A DNA stretch of 22,796 bases. It comes from CALMFQ01 sp964495595. GTDB lineage: Bacteria; Pseudomonadota; Gammaproteobacteria; Burkholderiales; SCOH01. The stretch is taken from NCBI GenBank assembly GCA_964495595.1, contig CAZBWH010000052.1, positions 1 to 22,796 of the forward strand, in the 5' to 3' direction. The notes under the pieces are model-generated. The model saw nothing but the letters and a program-made list of their open reading frames with translations. It was not told where the DNA came from and did not search any database. Positions 7,423 through 15,331 of this stretch are shown here, one piece after another (positions within the stretch are counted from its first letter, which is position 1; every line of letters starts with the position of its first letter). The translations under genes were made by a program, and so were the position numbers.

Positions 7423-8856
7423 ATGCTGGAAATCCTGTTTGGATTGGCGACGATATTCATTTTGCTGGCAGCAGCCATCGTGGTCTGGAAGCTGGGGCAG
7501 CTGACCGCTTCGCAAGAATCGCTGGCGGTGGGGGTCGAGCAATCGCTGGAAGAAAAGCACCGGATCATGCTGGCCGATATCCACGAGGCGTTGGCCGCAT
7601 TTTCCGAGCGGATCGGCCGCACCGAGGCGGATCATGGCGAACGCTTGCGTGCCGTGATGACTGACACCAGCGAACGGTTACGCAGTGTCGTGGTCAACGA
7701 GCTGCAGCTTGCCCGGCAGCAGATGCAGGCTACCGAGATGTCGCAGGCCGGGCAGATGGCCGCCAACCGGGAGCAGTTGCTCAAGCAGCTGGGTGAGTTC
7801 TCGTCGTTGGTGCAAGGGCGGCTGGATGGCATGCGCGAAGAGCTGTTGACCCGGCTGCTTCAATATCTGGCCGAGCAGGGCAAGCTGCAGCAGGAAACGT
7901 TGCAGCTATCGCTGAAGATGACTTCCGAGCAACTGGTGCGCAGCATCGACCAGTTGACCATGGCGGTTGATGGCCGGCTGGAGCAGATCAGCGGCAAGGT
8001 CAGCGAACGGCTGGACGAGGGATTCAAGAAAACCAACGAAACCTTCGCCAGTGTCATGGCCCGGCTGGCGGTCATCGACGAGGCGCAGAAGAAAATCGAC
8101 GGCCTGACGACCAATGTGGTCAGCCTGCAGGAGCTGCTGGGTGACAAACGTTCCCGCGGTGCATTCGGCGAGGTGCAACTGGAGGCCTTGATCAGCAATG
8201 TGCTGCCTGCTTCGTTTTACCGGTTCCAGCAGACGCTTTCCAGCGGCGTCCGGGCTGACTGCGTGCTGGAGCTGCCTGAACCGACCGGCACCGTGGCAAT
8301 CGATTCCAAGTTTCCGCTGGAAAACTATCACAAGATGTTTGCCTACGAGATCGGTAACCTGGAACGGGTCAGCGCCGAGAAAGCGTTCCGGCAGGATGTC
8401 AAAAAACACATCGACGCGATCGCCGACAAATACATCCTGCCCGGAGAAACCGCAGATGGCGCATTGATGTTTGTTCCGGCCGAGGCTGTGTTTGCCGAGA
8501 TTCACGCCTATCATCCGGAGCTGGTGCAGCATGCCATGCAGCGCCGTGTGTGGATCGTTTCGCCGACCACTATGATGGCGGTGCTGAATACGGCGCGGGC
8601 GGTGATCAAGGATATTGAAACGCGTCGGCAGGTGCATATCATCAAGGACGCGCTGTCCAAGCTGGGCAAGGAGTTCAACCGCTTTGACCAGCGGATGAAG
8701 AAACTGGCCGACCATATCCGCATGGCTCATCAGGATGCAGAGGATGTGCAGATCACCAGCCAGAAAATTTCCCGGCGCTTCGAAGAGATCGAACATGTGC
8801 GTCTGGAGGGCGAGCCAGAAGCCGCAGCAGTGCTCAGCGCAGCAGAGCCCGTCTGA
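7423..8856 (+). CDS. rmuC: DNA recombination protein RmuC
   Basis: RmuC-family protein, linked in E. coli to limiting recombination at inverted repeats; it is a predicted membrane-anchored nuclease-like factor. The 477 residues have one N-terminal transmembrane helix (about 2-23) and a long helical, coiled-coil region (about 30-240). The RmuC core follows (about 245-440), with GAFGEVQLE at 246-254 and a PD-(D/E)xK-like pattern at Asp279 (RADCVL) and Asp294-Ser-Lys296 (AIDSKFP). ATG 7423 is chosen over an upstream in-frame ATG at 7288 because AAGGGG lies 9 nt before it and the membrane helix begins there. ATG 7405 is an alternative that adds six residues. It is followed 69 nt later by dgkA on the same strand. 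Confidence 0.93.
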   Translation: MLEILFGLATIFILLAAAIVVWKLGQLTASQESLAVGVEQSLEEKHRIMLADIHEALAAFSERIGRTEADHGERLRAVMTDTSERLRSVVVNELQLARQQMQATEMSQAGQMAANREQLLKQLGEFSSLVQGRLDGMREELLTRLLQYLAEQGKLQQETLQLSLKMTSEQLVRSIDQLTMAVDGRLEQISGKVSERLDEGFKKTNETFASVMARLAVIDEAQKKIDGLTTNVVSLQELLGDKRSRGAFGEVQLEALISNVLPASFYRFQQTLSSGVRADCVLELPEPTGTVAIDSKFPLENYHKMFAYEIGNLERVSAEKAFRQDVKKHIDAIADKYILPGETADGALMFVPAEAVFAEIHAYHPELVQHAMQRRVWIVSPTTMMAVLNTARAVIKDIETRRQVHIIKDALSKLGKEFNRFDQRMKKLADHIRMAHQDAEDVQITSQKISRRFEEIEHVRLEGEPEAAAVLSAAEPV

Positions 8857-8925
8857 TCCGGTTTCACCGGCGTGTCATCTGGATCGGCTAAGCTTGGCAG
8901 CCTTTGTCATGCATGGAGCTGCCTC

Positions 8926-9333
8926 GTGTCCGATCCAACCCTTTCCCCGCAGTCCTCGCAGGAAAGCCCGTACAAGGGAAAAACCGGCGTCGCTCGCATC
9001 ATCAATGCAACCGGATATTCCTTGTCCGGACTGCGTGAGGCTTGGCGTTGCGAGGCTGCGTTCAGGCAACTGGTTCAACTGGCGGTGGCCGGTATCGCGC
9101 TGGCGATCTGGCTGCCAGTAGCGCCTTGGGGCAAGGCCATGCTGGTGGCCGTTCATCTGGTGTCGCTGATGGTTGAATTGCTCAATTCCGCCATCGAGGC
9201 TGCGGTGGATCATACTTCGCTGGCGCGTCACCAATTGGCCAAGCGGGCAAAGGACATGGGCAGTGCTGCCCAGTTTGTCAGCCTGGCCAATATCGTGACG
9301 GTATGGGTGTTGGTGCTGCTGCTGGGGCGTTGA
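8926..9333 (+). CDS. dgkA: Diacylglycerol kinase DgkA
   Basis: Small integral membrane enzyme that phosphorylates diacylglycerol to phosphatidate, recycling lipid released by membrane-derived glycan synthesis. The 135-residue product has three membrane helices and the family signature ELLNSAIEAAVD, with Glu84, Asn87, Glu91 and Asp95, plus the KDMGSAA loop (Lys109-Asp110). GLREAWRCEAAFRQ at about 35-48 is the amphipathic region before the first helix. A GTG start at 8926 is preferred: GGAG lies 7 nt upstream and the length fits the family. The longer in-frame ATG at 8872 would add an unconserved 18-residue leader. The N-terminal 20 residues are a little longer than in E. coli. Confidence 0.92.
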   Translation: MSDPTLSPQSSQESPYKGKTGVARIINATGYSLSGLREAWRCEAAFRQLVQLAVAGIALAIWLPVAPWGKAMLVAVHLVSLMVELLNSAIEAAVDHTSLARHQLAKRAKDMGSAAQFVSLANIVTVWVLVLLLGR

Positions 9334-9396
9334 GCAGGTGGGGCCGGCTGCGGCAGCCAACGGCCAGTGCAGTGCGCATCCGGCCGTGTCGGGCCG

Positions 9397-9735
9397 TCAG
9401 ATCGCCTGTTCGTTGGTTTCGCCGGTACGGATGCGTACAACCTGTTCGACGGCCGTGACAAAAATCTTGCCATCACCGATCTTGCCGGTATTGGCTGCCT
9501 TGATGATGGCGTCGATAGCCGGTTCAACCTGAGGGTCGGCAACCACCAGCTCGATCTTGACCTTGGGCAGGAAATCCACCACGTATTCGGCGCCGCGATA
9601 CAGCTCGGTGTGGCCCTTCTGCCGTCCGAATCCCTTGACTTCAGTAACTGTCAGTCCGGTGACGCCGATTTCCGACAGCGCTTCCCGCACTTCATCCAGC
9701 TTGAACGGTTTGATGATCGCTTCGATTTTTTTCAT
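9397..9735 (-). CDS. glnB: Nitrogen regulatory protein P-II (GlnB)
   Basis: Trimeric PII signal protein that senses 2-oxoglutarate, ATP/ADP and (through uridylylation) glutamine, and controls the GlnE and NtrB systems. The 112-residue product is collinear with E. coli GlnB. The T-loop (GFGRQKGHTELYRGAEY, 35-51) ends at uridylylation site Tyr51, and the B-loop TGKIGDGKIF and C-terminal RIRTGE are present. MKKIEAIIKPF at the start resembles GlnB more than GlnK. The frame is open further upstream, but TGGAAA before ATG 9735 and conservation fix the start. It lies 83 nt downstream of nadE, a pairing common in betaproteobacteria, and has a possible promoter of its own. Confidence 0.95.
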   Translation of the reverse strand: MKKIEAIIKPFKLDEVREALSEIGVTGLTVTEVKGFGRQKGHTELYRGAEYVVDFLPKVKIELVVADPQVEPAIDAIIKAANTGKIGDGKIFVTAVEQVVRIRTGETNEQAI

Positions 9736-9771
9736 GAGTGTATTTCCATCTTGTGAATGCTGACCGGCACG

Positions 9772-9777
9772 AGTATA
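9772..9777 (-). promoter_or_regulatory. Candidate -10 element of glnB
   Basis: TATACT on the minus strand in the nadE-glnB gap, 36 nt before the glnB ATG. A weak TTTGCG lies 17 nt upstream (9795-9800). A small inverted repeat, GCCGTT/AACGGC (9778-9794), occupies the spacer. It would allow glnB expression apart from nadE. Confidence 0.35.
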
Positions 9778-9818
9778 GCCGTTGCCGTAACGGCCGCAAA
9801 CCTCGCCACCCCTGCTCC

Positions 9819-11423
9819 TCAAAAGCCAGGGGGGTATTTGCTGGTAATCGGGTAGCGCCAGTCCTTGCCAAACCCGCGGGGCGTGATCCGCACGCCGACC
9901 GGCGCCTGACGGCGTTTGTACTCGTTGATCCTGATCAGTCTGACTACCCGTCTGACATCCGCTTCACTGAAACCGGCGGCGATAATGTCTGCCGGCGACC
10001 GGTTGTCCTCGACATAGGCCTGCATGATTGCATCCAGCACCTCATAAGCGGGCAGCGAGTCCTGATCCGTCTGGTCCGGCCGCAGTTCGGCCGATGGCGG
10101 CCGGGTGATGATGCGCTCCGGTATCACCTGGCCCAGGCTGTTTCGGTAGCGTGACAGACGGTAAACCAGGGTCTTGGCGACGTCCTTGAGCACGGCAAAT
10201 CCCCCGGCCATGTCGCCGTACAGCGTGGCATAGCCGACCGTCATTTCCGATTTGTTGCCTGTGGTCAACACCACCCGGCCGGTCTTGTTCGATAGCGCCA
10301 TCAGCAAGGTTCCCCTTACCCTGGCCTGGATGTTTTCTTCGGTGGTGTCGACCGGCAAGCCGGCAAATTCAGCTTGCAAGGCGTTCAGAAAGCTATCGAA
10401 CATCGGTCGGATGGGGATTTCGCTGTACTGGCAGCCCAGTGTGGCGATCATCTCCCGTGAATCGATCACACTGATGTCCGCCGTATACTGCGATGGCATC
10501 ATCACCGCATGTACCCGGCCAGCCCCAAGCGCATCTACCGCAACGGCCAGGGTCAGTGCCGAATCAATGCCACCGGAGAGCCCCAGCAACACGCCCTTGA
10601 AGCCGTTCTTGCCGACGTAATCGCGCACACCGACGCACAGCGCCCGATATACGGCGGCTTCGATGGTAGTTTCATCGGTGCAATGCCCGCCGGTCCATCG
10701 GCCCTGGGCATAGTCAAAACAAGCCAAGGCATCGTCAAACTGCGGGAGAGTGGCCACCAAGGAGCCGTCGCTGTCGACCAGGAACGACCCCCCGTCGAAA
10801 ACCAGCTCGTCCTGGCCACCGGTCAGATTGCAGTAGGCAATGGCCAGCCCGTTTTCCTGCGCACGTTGCTGCACGGCCTGGTGCCGGGCGCTGAGCTTGT
10901 CAATATGGAACGGCGACGCATTGGGTACGATCAGCAATTCGGCTCCTGCCTGCCTGGCCAGTCGTGCTGCCTCCGGTTGCCAGATATCTTCACAGATGGC
11001 CATGCCCACCTTGACGCCCGCAATGTCCACCACACAGGGTTCGGTGCCCGGGTCGAAGTAGCGTTTCTCGTCGAACACCTCGTTGTTTGGCAGGGAGAGC
11101 TTGTGGTAGATGGCGATGATTGCCCCATCGCGGATCAGCGCCGCCGCATTGTAACGGTGTTGCTGCTCTAGTACCGGGTAGCTAACCAGAACGGTGGTTC
11201 TGCCGACTTTGGCTGCAATCCTTTGCACTTGGGCTGAGCAGTCGGCATAAAACGCCGGGCGGAGCAGCAGGTCTTCGGGTGGATAGCCGCACAGCGCAAA
11301 CTCAGGGGTGAGCAGCAAATCGGCACCAGCCTGCTGCGCCTGGTGTACCTGCCGGATGATCAGGTCGGCATTGCCTGCCAGATCGCCTACGGTCGGGTTG
11401 AACTGAGAAATTGCAAGTTTCAT
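9819..11423 (-). CDS. nadE: Glutamine-dependent NAD+ synthetase
   Basis: Final step of NAD synthesis: amidates deamido-NAD using glutamine and ATP. The 534-residue enzyme is the two-domain type. An N-terminal nitrilase-like glutaminase (about 1-255) has the triad Glu41 (TPEFALCGYPPED), Lys108 (YHKLSLPN) and Cys144 (AICEDIW). A C-terminal synthetase domain has the ATP-binding SGGIDS at 283-288. ATG 11423 is preferred over ATG 11435 because GGAG lies 6 nt before it and MKLAISQ is the usual beginning. glnB follows on the same strand, and a TATAAT -10 element lies upstream. Confidence 0.96.
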   Translation of the reverse strand: MKLAISQFNPTVGDLAGNADLIIRQVHQAQQAGADLLLTPEFALCGYPPEDLLLRPAFYADCSAQVQRIAAKVGRTTVLVSYPVLEQQHRYNAAALIRDGAIIAIYHKLSLPNNEVFDEKRYFDPGTEPCVVDIAGVKVGMAICEDIWQPEAARLARQAGAELLIVPNASPFHIDKLSARHQAVQQRAQENGLAIAYCNLTGGQDELVFDGGSFLVDSDGSLVATLPQFDDALACFDYAQGRWTGGHCTDETTIEAAVYRALCVGVRDYVGKNGFKGVLLGLSGGIDSALTLAVAVDALGAGRVHAVMMPSQYTADISVIDSREMIATLGCQYSEIPIRPMFDSFLNALQAEFAGLPVDTTEENIQARVRGTLLMALSNKTGRVVLTTGNKSEMTVGYATLYGDMAGGFAVLKDVAKTLVYRLSRYRNSLGQVIPERIITRPPSAELRPDQTDQDSLPAYEVLDAIMQAYVEDNRSPADIIAAGFSEADVRRVVRLIRINEYKRRQAPVGVRITPRGFGKDWRYPITSKYPPGF

Positions 11424-11470
11424 CGAGAGCTCCATCAGGGCGGTACAGTATCACGGGGTAGGGCGGCGCG

Positions 11471-11476
11471 ATTATA
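11471..11476 (-). promoter_or_regulatory. Candidate -10 element of nadE-glnB
   Basis: A perfect TATAAT on the minus strand, 48 nt before the nadE ATG. The -35 region is not a clear match. Confidence 0.45.
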
Positions 11477-11573
11477 GCCCGGAGACATCAGGCGATCGCA
11501 CAATTCGGCCTCCTGTGTCGCGCTGGACCACTGATAAGTGATGCTGAAGTTGTCAGCCAAATGCGGATATCGC

Positions 11574-11602
11574 TTGCCGAAGTCGATGGTTTTCCTTATT
11601 CT
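11574..11602 (+). promoter_or_regulatory. Candidate sigma-70 promoter of the SCP2 gene
   Basis: TTGCCG (11574-11579) and TATTCT (11597-11602) are separated by exactly 17 nt, four of six matches in each box. The predicted start near 11609 gives a leader of about 130 nt. A palindromic operator begins just after the -10. Confidence 0.45.
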
Positions 11603-11610
11603 TTTCCGTT

Positions 11611-11630
11611 AATCAAACGGTTGTTTGAAT
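11611..11630. promoter_or_regulatory. PsrA-type fatty-acid regulator operator (candidate)
   Basis: TCAAAC-GGTT-GTTTGA (11613-11628) is a perfect palindrome. With its flanks it nearly matches the reported PsrA-type consensus TTCAAAC-N4-GTTTGAA. PsrA is a TetR-family repressor of fatty-acid metabolism genes that is released by long-chain fatty acids. The site covers about +2 to +20 of the predicted transcript, a typical place for repression. The regulator is not in this window. Confidence 0.5.
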
Positions 11631-11738
11631 GCGTGCTGCCCCATACTCAAAGGTCGCGCGCCTGCTGCGTTGCCGCAGCCTTACCAGGGGGCCGGCAACT
11701 ATTTCATTTTTCAAGTCATTACAGGGGAGATCAGAACC

Positions 11739-12071
11739 ATGTCGTTGCCACAAAACATCCAGGAACTGTTTGCCGGAATGCCTGCCCGTCTGAAAGCGGC
11801 CGAGGCTGCAGACAAAAACAGCGTGTTCCATTTCGACCTGTCGGGTGAGGACGGTGGTCAGTACACCGTCAAACTGGAAAACGGCACATGCGCCGTCCAA
11901 TCCGGTCTGGTTGGTGAGGCCAAGTGTGCCGTGAGCGCTACCGCAGCCGATTTCATGGACATTGAATTGGGCAAGCTGCGCCCGGAGATGGCGTTCATGC
12001 AGGGCAAGATCAAGATTTCCAACCTGCCTGAAATGATGACCTTCATGCAGCTGTTCACCAAGCTGGCGTGA
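11739..12071 (+). CDS. SCP2 sterol-binding domain protein
   Basis: Small stand-alone SCP-2 domain protein of 110 residues. The fold has a hydrophobic tunnel that binds fatty acyl-CoA or other lipids; the bacterial role is not well defined. The family pattern is visible: FHFDLSGEDGGQYTVKLENG in the middle, then CAVSATAADFMDIELGKL and the C-terminal FMQGKIKISN. The reading frame is open upstream, but a strong GGGGAGA 8 nt before ATG 11739 sets the start. It converges with phaB on a shared terminator. The PsrA-like operator upstream fits a lipid-linked role. Confidence 0.9.
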   Translation: MSLPQNIQELFAGMPARLKAAEAADKNSVFHFDLSGEDGGQYTVKLENGTCAVQSGLVGEAKCAVSATAADFMDIELGKLRPEMAFMQGKIKISNLPEMMTFMQLFTKLA

Positions 12072-12101
12072 TTGCACGATCCGCGGCACTCGCCCGGCGA
12101 T

Positions 12102-12133
12102 AAAAAAAACGCACCGTCACCGGTGCGTTTTTT
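12102..12133. terminator. Bidirectional terminator between SCP2 gene and phaB
   Basis: AAAAAACGCACCG (12104-12116) pairs perfectly with CGGTGCGTTTTTT (12121-12133) around a 4-nt loop. There are T runs on both strands, between two convergent genes. Confidence 0.92.
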
Positions 12134-12148
12134 CGTTAATCGAACCTG

Positions 12149-12886
12149 TCAGCACATGTGCTGACCCCCATTCATCGCCAGATTGGCGCCAGTCATGAAG
12201 GCTGCATCGTCCGAGGCGATAAAGTTCACCAGTGCAGCGATCTCTTCCGGCTTGCCGAGTCTTCCTACAGGAATGCCGGCAATGATCTGATTACGAACAT
12301 CTTCCTTTACAGCCATGACCATTTCGGTGCCGATGTAGCCGGGCGAAATGGTATTCACGGTCACCCCTTTTTTCGCAACCTCCTGGGCCAGTGCCATCGT
12401 GAACCCATGTACCCCGGCTTTGGCTGCTGAATAGTTGGTTTGCCCGAACTGGCCCTTTTGCCCGTTGATGGACGAAATATTGACTATCCGTCCCCACCCT
12501 TGGTCACACATATCATCCAGAACCTGCCGGGTGACATTGAATACGCTGTCAAGGTTGGTTCGCAATACCGCATCCCAAGCCGATTTCTCCATCTTCTGCA
12601 TCCGGCCATCGCGGGTGATGCCAGCATTGTTCACCAACACCGAAACCGGCCCGTGTTGTTCACGAATCTGCGCCACGGCGGCAGAGCAGGAGTCGAAATC
12701 GGACACATCACACTGCACGGCCGCCACATCTAGCCCTTCCGCTTGCATGTGAGCCAGCCAGCCTTCGTGTTTGCCCGGTGTGGTGTAGGTCGTGATTACC
12801 TTGAAGCCGGATTGGGCCAAACGCCTGCAGATCGCAGTGCCGATGCCACCCATTCCGCCGGTAACCAAAGCAATTTTCTGAGTCAT
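12149..12886 (-). CDS. phaB: Acetoacetyl-CoA reductase PhaB
   Basis: NADPH-dependent short-chain dehydrogenase that reduces acetoacetyl-CoA to (R)-3-hydroxybutyryl-CoA, the monomer for polyhydroxybutyrate. The 245 residues show the Rossmann motif GGMGGIG (10-16), NNAG near 86-89, and catalytic Ser139, Tyr152 and Lys156 within NISSINGQKGQFGQTNYSAAK, the same pattern as Ralstonia PhaB. AAGGAG a few bases before the ATG supports the start. phaA and phaC are not adjacent. No clear promoter is visible; the upstream 480 bp contain a long inverted repeat. Confidence 0.94.
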   Translation of the reverse strand: MTQKIALVTGGMGGIGTAICRRLAQSGFKVITTYTTPGKHEGWLAHMQAEGLDVAAVQCDVSDFDSCSAAVAQIREQHGPVSVLVNNAGITRDGRMQKMEKSAWDAVLRTNLDSVFNVTRQVLDDMCDQGWGRIVNISSINGQKGQFGQTNYSAAKAGVHGFTMALAQEVAKKGVTVNTISPGYIGTEMVMAVKEDVRNQIIAGIPVGRLGKPEEIAALVNFIASDDAAFMTGANLAMNGGQHMC

Positions 12887-12962
12887 CCATGTCTCCTTTT
12901 AATATGTCCGGTGCTGATTGCTACGTTTTCATGAATGCCACCCACCCGTCCGGATACCGGTT

Positions 12963-13081
12963 CCCGGTAACCTCGGGGTGGATGGCCGACCCGCGAAACT
13001 AGCAACGCCGAATTACATTTGTATGATGATCTCGCTGAGGCTAGTTCGCGCTGTCAGCCATGTCTATCCGGAGTTACCCGG
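12963..13081. other. Long imperfect inverted repeat, possible structured RNA or palindromic element
   Basis: Between phaB and the histidine kinase, 12963-13003 can pair with 13040-13081. The inner arms are CGCGAA(A)CTAGC (12992-13003) and GCTAGTTCGCG (13040-13050), then GAC/GTC, ATGGC (12982-12986)/GCCAT (13057-13061), and GGTAA/TTACC further out. About 30 pairs close a 36-nt loop with few mismatches and bulges. GTCCGG at 12949-12954 can also pair with CCGGAC at 13078-13083. There are no T tracts, so it is not a simple terminator. It matches no riboswitch I recognise. It could be a leader of phaB, an sRNA or a mobile palindromic element. Confidence 0.5.
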
Positions 13082-13169
13082 ACAGGATTCCACCTCATGC
13101 TTTCAGCATATCACGCCGCCTGCAGGATGAATTGCTCCTGGTCAACGAATTGACAGGTCGCGGCAAATG

Positions 13170-13331
13170 ATGTCCGGGTCACCCCGCGAGCCGTTGAATC
13201 TCTGGCGCAGCCGATCCATACTGTCGTTGCAGGCCACGGTTCCGGGCCGCGGTCTGATGGCGGCCTTTTTGCGCTGGAGCTGGCGGCTGGCGTCGCACGA
13301 CGATTTGCACAAGCCGAAAAAACAGACTTAA
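13170..13331 (+). CDS. Doubtful small ORF, 53 residues
   Basis: An open frame from ATG 13170 (or 13167) to TAA 13329, ending 36 nt before the histidine kinase start. The product is basic and Trp/Leu rich (LNLWRSRS, FLRWSWRLAS). The only ribosome-binding hint is a distant AGG, and I recognise no family. Codons look GC-biased, but the region is GC-rich anyway. It may be a leader peptide or chance. Confidence 0.2.
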   Translation: MSGSPREPLNLWRSRSILSLQATVPGRGLMAAFLRWSWRLASHDDLHKPKKQT

Positions 13332-13367
13332 ATTCAATATCGCTTCATTCCACCCACGGGAGCCTCT

Positions 13368-15239
13368 ATGAACATGACAGTACGGCGTGCGATCGTACTG
13401 GCAGTGATTGTCGGCCTGCTTATTCCTTCTGCAGTGATCAGCTACTTCACCCTGCAGGGGCAACGGTCCACTCTGACCGAGCAGCTCAAGCGTGACCATT
13501 CCCGTTTGACCGATATCCTGATGCTTGGCATGCAGGAGCCACTATGGAATCTCAGTGCCGACTCTGGCATGCCGTTGTTGAATTCAATCATGGAAGACGA
13601 GCGGGTCGTGCGGGTGGTCGTGACCGACCCGGCTCTGGGCGTATTCCTGCAGGCCGAGCGCCCCGAGCGGCGGCGTGGCCAGGTATTCCAGCTGCGCAAA
13701 ACGGTTGTCTATCAGGGCAGCGAAATCGGGCAGGTTATGGTGGAGATGGATTCCGGCATGCTGGAATCCATGCTGGCTGGAGATCGTAACAAGCTGTTGC
13801 TCACGGTCGGTGGCCAGTTGCTGGTGAGTCTGGTGTTGATCCTGGTGTTGATGCGGGCACGCATTATCCGGCCATTGTTGCGTTTGCAGCAGGATTCATC
13901 CAGATTGGCAACCCGTGAACTGGATCAGCCTTTTGTTTGGGATAGTGCGGACGAAATCGGCTCTCTTGGGCGAAGCCTGGAAACCACTCGGCAGTCGCTG
14001 CAGACCCTGTTCGGCGAGCTGGAAAACAAAAACCGCGCACTGGAGAGCGATATCGCCGTCAGGAAGCAGGTGGAGTACCAGCTGCGTGTCAGTGAGGAAC
14101 GCTACCGCCGCTTGGTCGAATCGACCAAGGTCATTCCCTGGGAGGCCCAGTCGGGTAGCTGGAGATTCAGCTATGTCGGCCCGCAGGCAGAGTCCTTGTT
14201 GGGGTACCCTCTGTCGATGTGGTACCAGGAAGGATTTCTTACCTCGTACCTGCATCCTGATTACCGGCACATGGCCTACCAGATTTTCGGCGATACGCAG
14301 CCGGATCAGCCCGAGCGGGAATTCGAATGCAAGTTGCTGGCTGCTGACGGCAGGAATGTCTGGGTATCAATGGTGGCATCGGTATTGCCAGGCAAGAATG
14401 GCGAGAAGTTCTTGCAGGGGTATTTCATTGATATCAGCAGCCGCAAAAAAGTCGAGGAAGAGCTGATCCATTACCGCAATCATCTGGAGGACCTGGTGCA
14501 GGCGCGCACAGCCGAGCTGGCGTCGGCCAACAATGAATTGCAGGCCTTCAGTTATTCGGTATCCCACGACCTGCGGGCACCTTTACGGACCGTCGACGGG
14601 TTTGGCCAGGCGTTGGCAGAAGACTACGCAGACAAGCTGGATGATCAGGGGCGTGATTACATAAACCGGATGCGCCGGGCAACGCAGCGCATGGGCGAGT
14701 TGATCGACACCCTGTTGAATCTGGCCCGGCTGGCCCGCAGTGAAATGCACTGCGAAATCATCAGCCTGTCTTTGCTGGTGCAGACGGTTCTGGATGAGCT
14801 GAGGGCTGGAGAACCGGATCGCCAGATTGAAATCGCGGTGGCGCCGGATGTGTTTGTCAATGCCGATAGCAAGTTGCTGCGTTCTGCGGTGTACAACCTG
14901 TTGTCGAATGCCTGGAAATTCACCTCCAAGACCGCCGCTCCTCGAATCGAGTTTGGTGTCAAGGATAGTGCCGGGTCGCCGGTCTATTATGTGCGCGACA
15001 ATGGCGTCGGCTTTGATATGGCGCTGTCCGGTAAACTGTTCGGTGCGTTCCAGCGGCTACACACCATTCATGAATTTGAAGGGGTGGGCGTTGGGCTGGC
15101 GACTGCACAACGGATCATCCATCGCCATCGAGGTGAAATCTGGGCCGAAGCCGAGCCTGGCCGTGGCGCGACGTTCTACTTTACCCTGGGGGCCAATCCG
15201 GGCGAGGGGGCGGGGTCGCCTCTCGATATGACCATCTGA
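13368..15239 (+). CDS. PAS-domain sensor histidine kinase, orphan
   Basis: Membrane-bound two-component sensor kinase of 623 residues; signal unknown. Order: transmembrane helix about 7-29, periplasmic sensor about 30-140, second helix about 142-163, HAMP linker about 164-216, helical segment to about 240, and PAS domain about 242-360 (ERYRRLVEST, then the PAC-like DISSRKKVEEEL). HisKA follows with His400 (SYSVSHDLRAPLR), then the HATPase with the N-box LLSNAWKFT, G1 DNGVGFD and G2 GVGVGLATA. The SHDLRAPLR version of the H-box and the compact ATPase resemble phytochrome-type kinases. GGGAG 5 nt before ATG 13368 supports the start. No response regulator lies in the window, so the partner is unknown. 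Confidence 0.93.
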   Translation: MNMTVRRAIVLAVIVGLLIPSAVISYFTLQGQRSTLTEQLKRDHSRLTDILMLGMQEPLWNLSADSGMPLLNSIMEDERVVRVVVTDPALGVFLQAERPERRRGQVFQLRKTVVYQGSEIGQVMVEMDSGMLESMLAGDRNKLLLTVGGQLLVSLVLILVLMRARIIRPLLRLQQDSSRLATRELDQPFVWDSADEIGSLGRSLETTRQSLQTLFGELENKNRALESDIAVRKQVEYQLRVSEERYRRLVESTKVIPWEAQSGSWRFSYVGPQAESLLGYPLSMWYQEGFLTSYLHPDYRHMAYQIFGDTQPDQPEREFECKLLAADGRNVWVSMVASVLPGKNGEKFLQGYFIDISSRKKVEEELIHYRNHLEDLVQARTAELASANNELQAFSYSVSHDLRAPLRTVDGFGQALAEDYADKLDDQGRDYINRMRRATQRMGELIDTLLNLARLARSEMHCEIISLSLLVQTVLDELRAGEPDRQIEIAVAPDVFVNADSKLLRSAVYNLLSNAWKFTSKTAAPRIEFGVKDSAGSPVYYVRDNGVGFDMALSGKLFGAFQRLHTIHEFEGVGVGLATAQRIIHRHRGEIWAEAEPGRGATFYFTLGANPGEGAGSPLDMTI

Positions 15240-15240
15240 T

Positions 15241-15308
15241 CCCGGCTGTTGACAAGGCCCGCCAGCAGAGGCCCACGCGCCTTGCGCTGCCGTTGTCACG
15301 CAGCCGGG
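15241..15308. other. Palindromic intergenic element after the histidine kinase
   Basis: Directly after the kinase stop, CCCGGCTG (15241-15248) pairs with CAGCCGGG (15301-15308), TGACAA (15250-15255) with TTGTCA (15293-15298), and an inner GCAG-AGGC with GCCT-(4 nt)-CTGC. The whole 68 bp can fold into one long hairpin. It has no T tract. It lies between convergent genes and may act as a 3'-end structure or be a member of a dispersed repeat family; this window shows no second copy. Confidence 0.45.
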
Positions 15309-15331
15309 CGCTGGTTAAGCCCGGATGGAGG

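Noticed and set aside
9334..9396. Terminator between dgkA and glnB
   Set aside because: A short GGCTG/CAGCC stem exists, but there is no T tract on either strand, so it is not listed as a feature.
12963..13081. attC-like cassette recombination site in the phaB upstream palindrome
   Set aside because: Size and folding are similar to attC, but the terminal core sites are absent and the interval lies among core genes 12 kb from intI.
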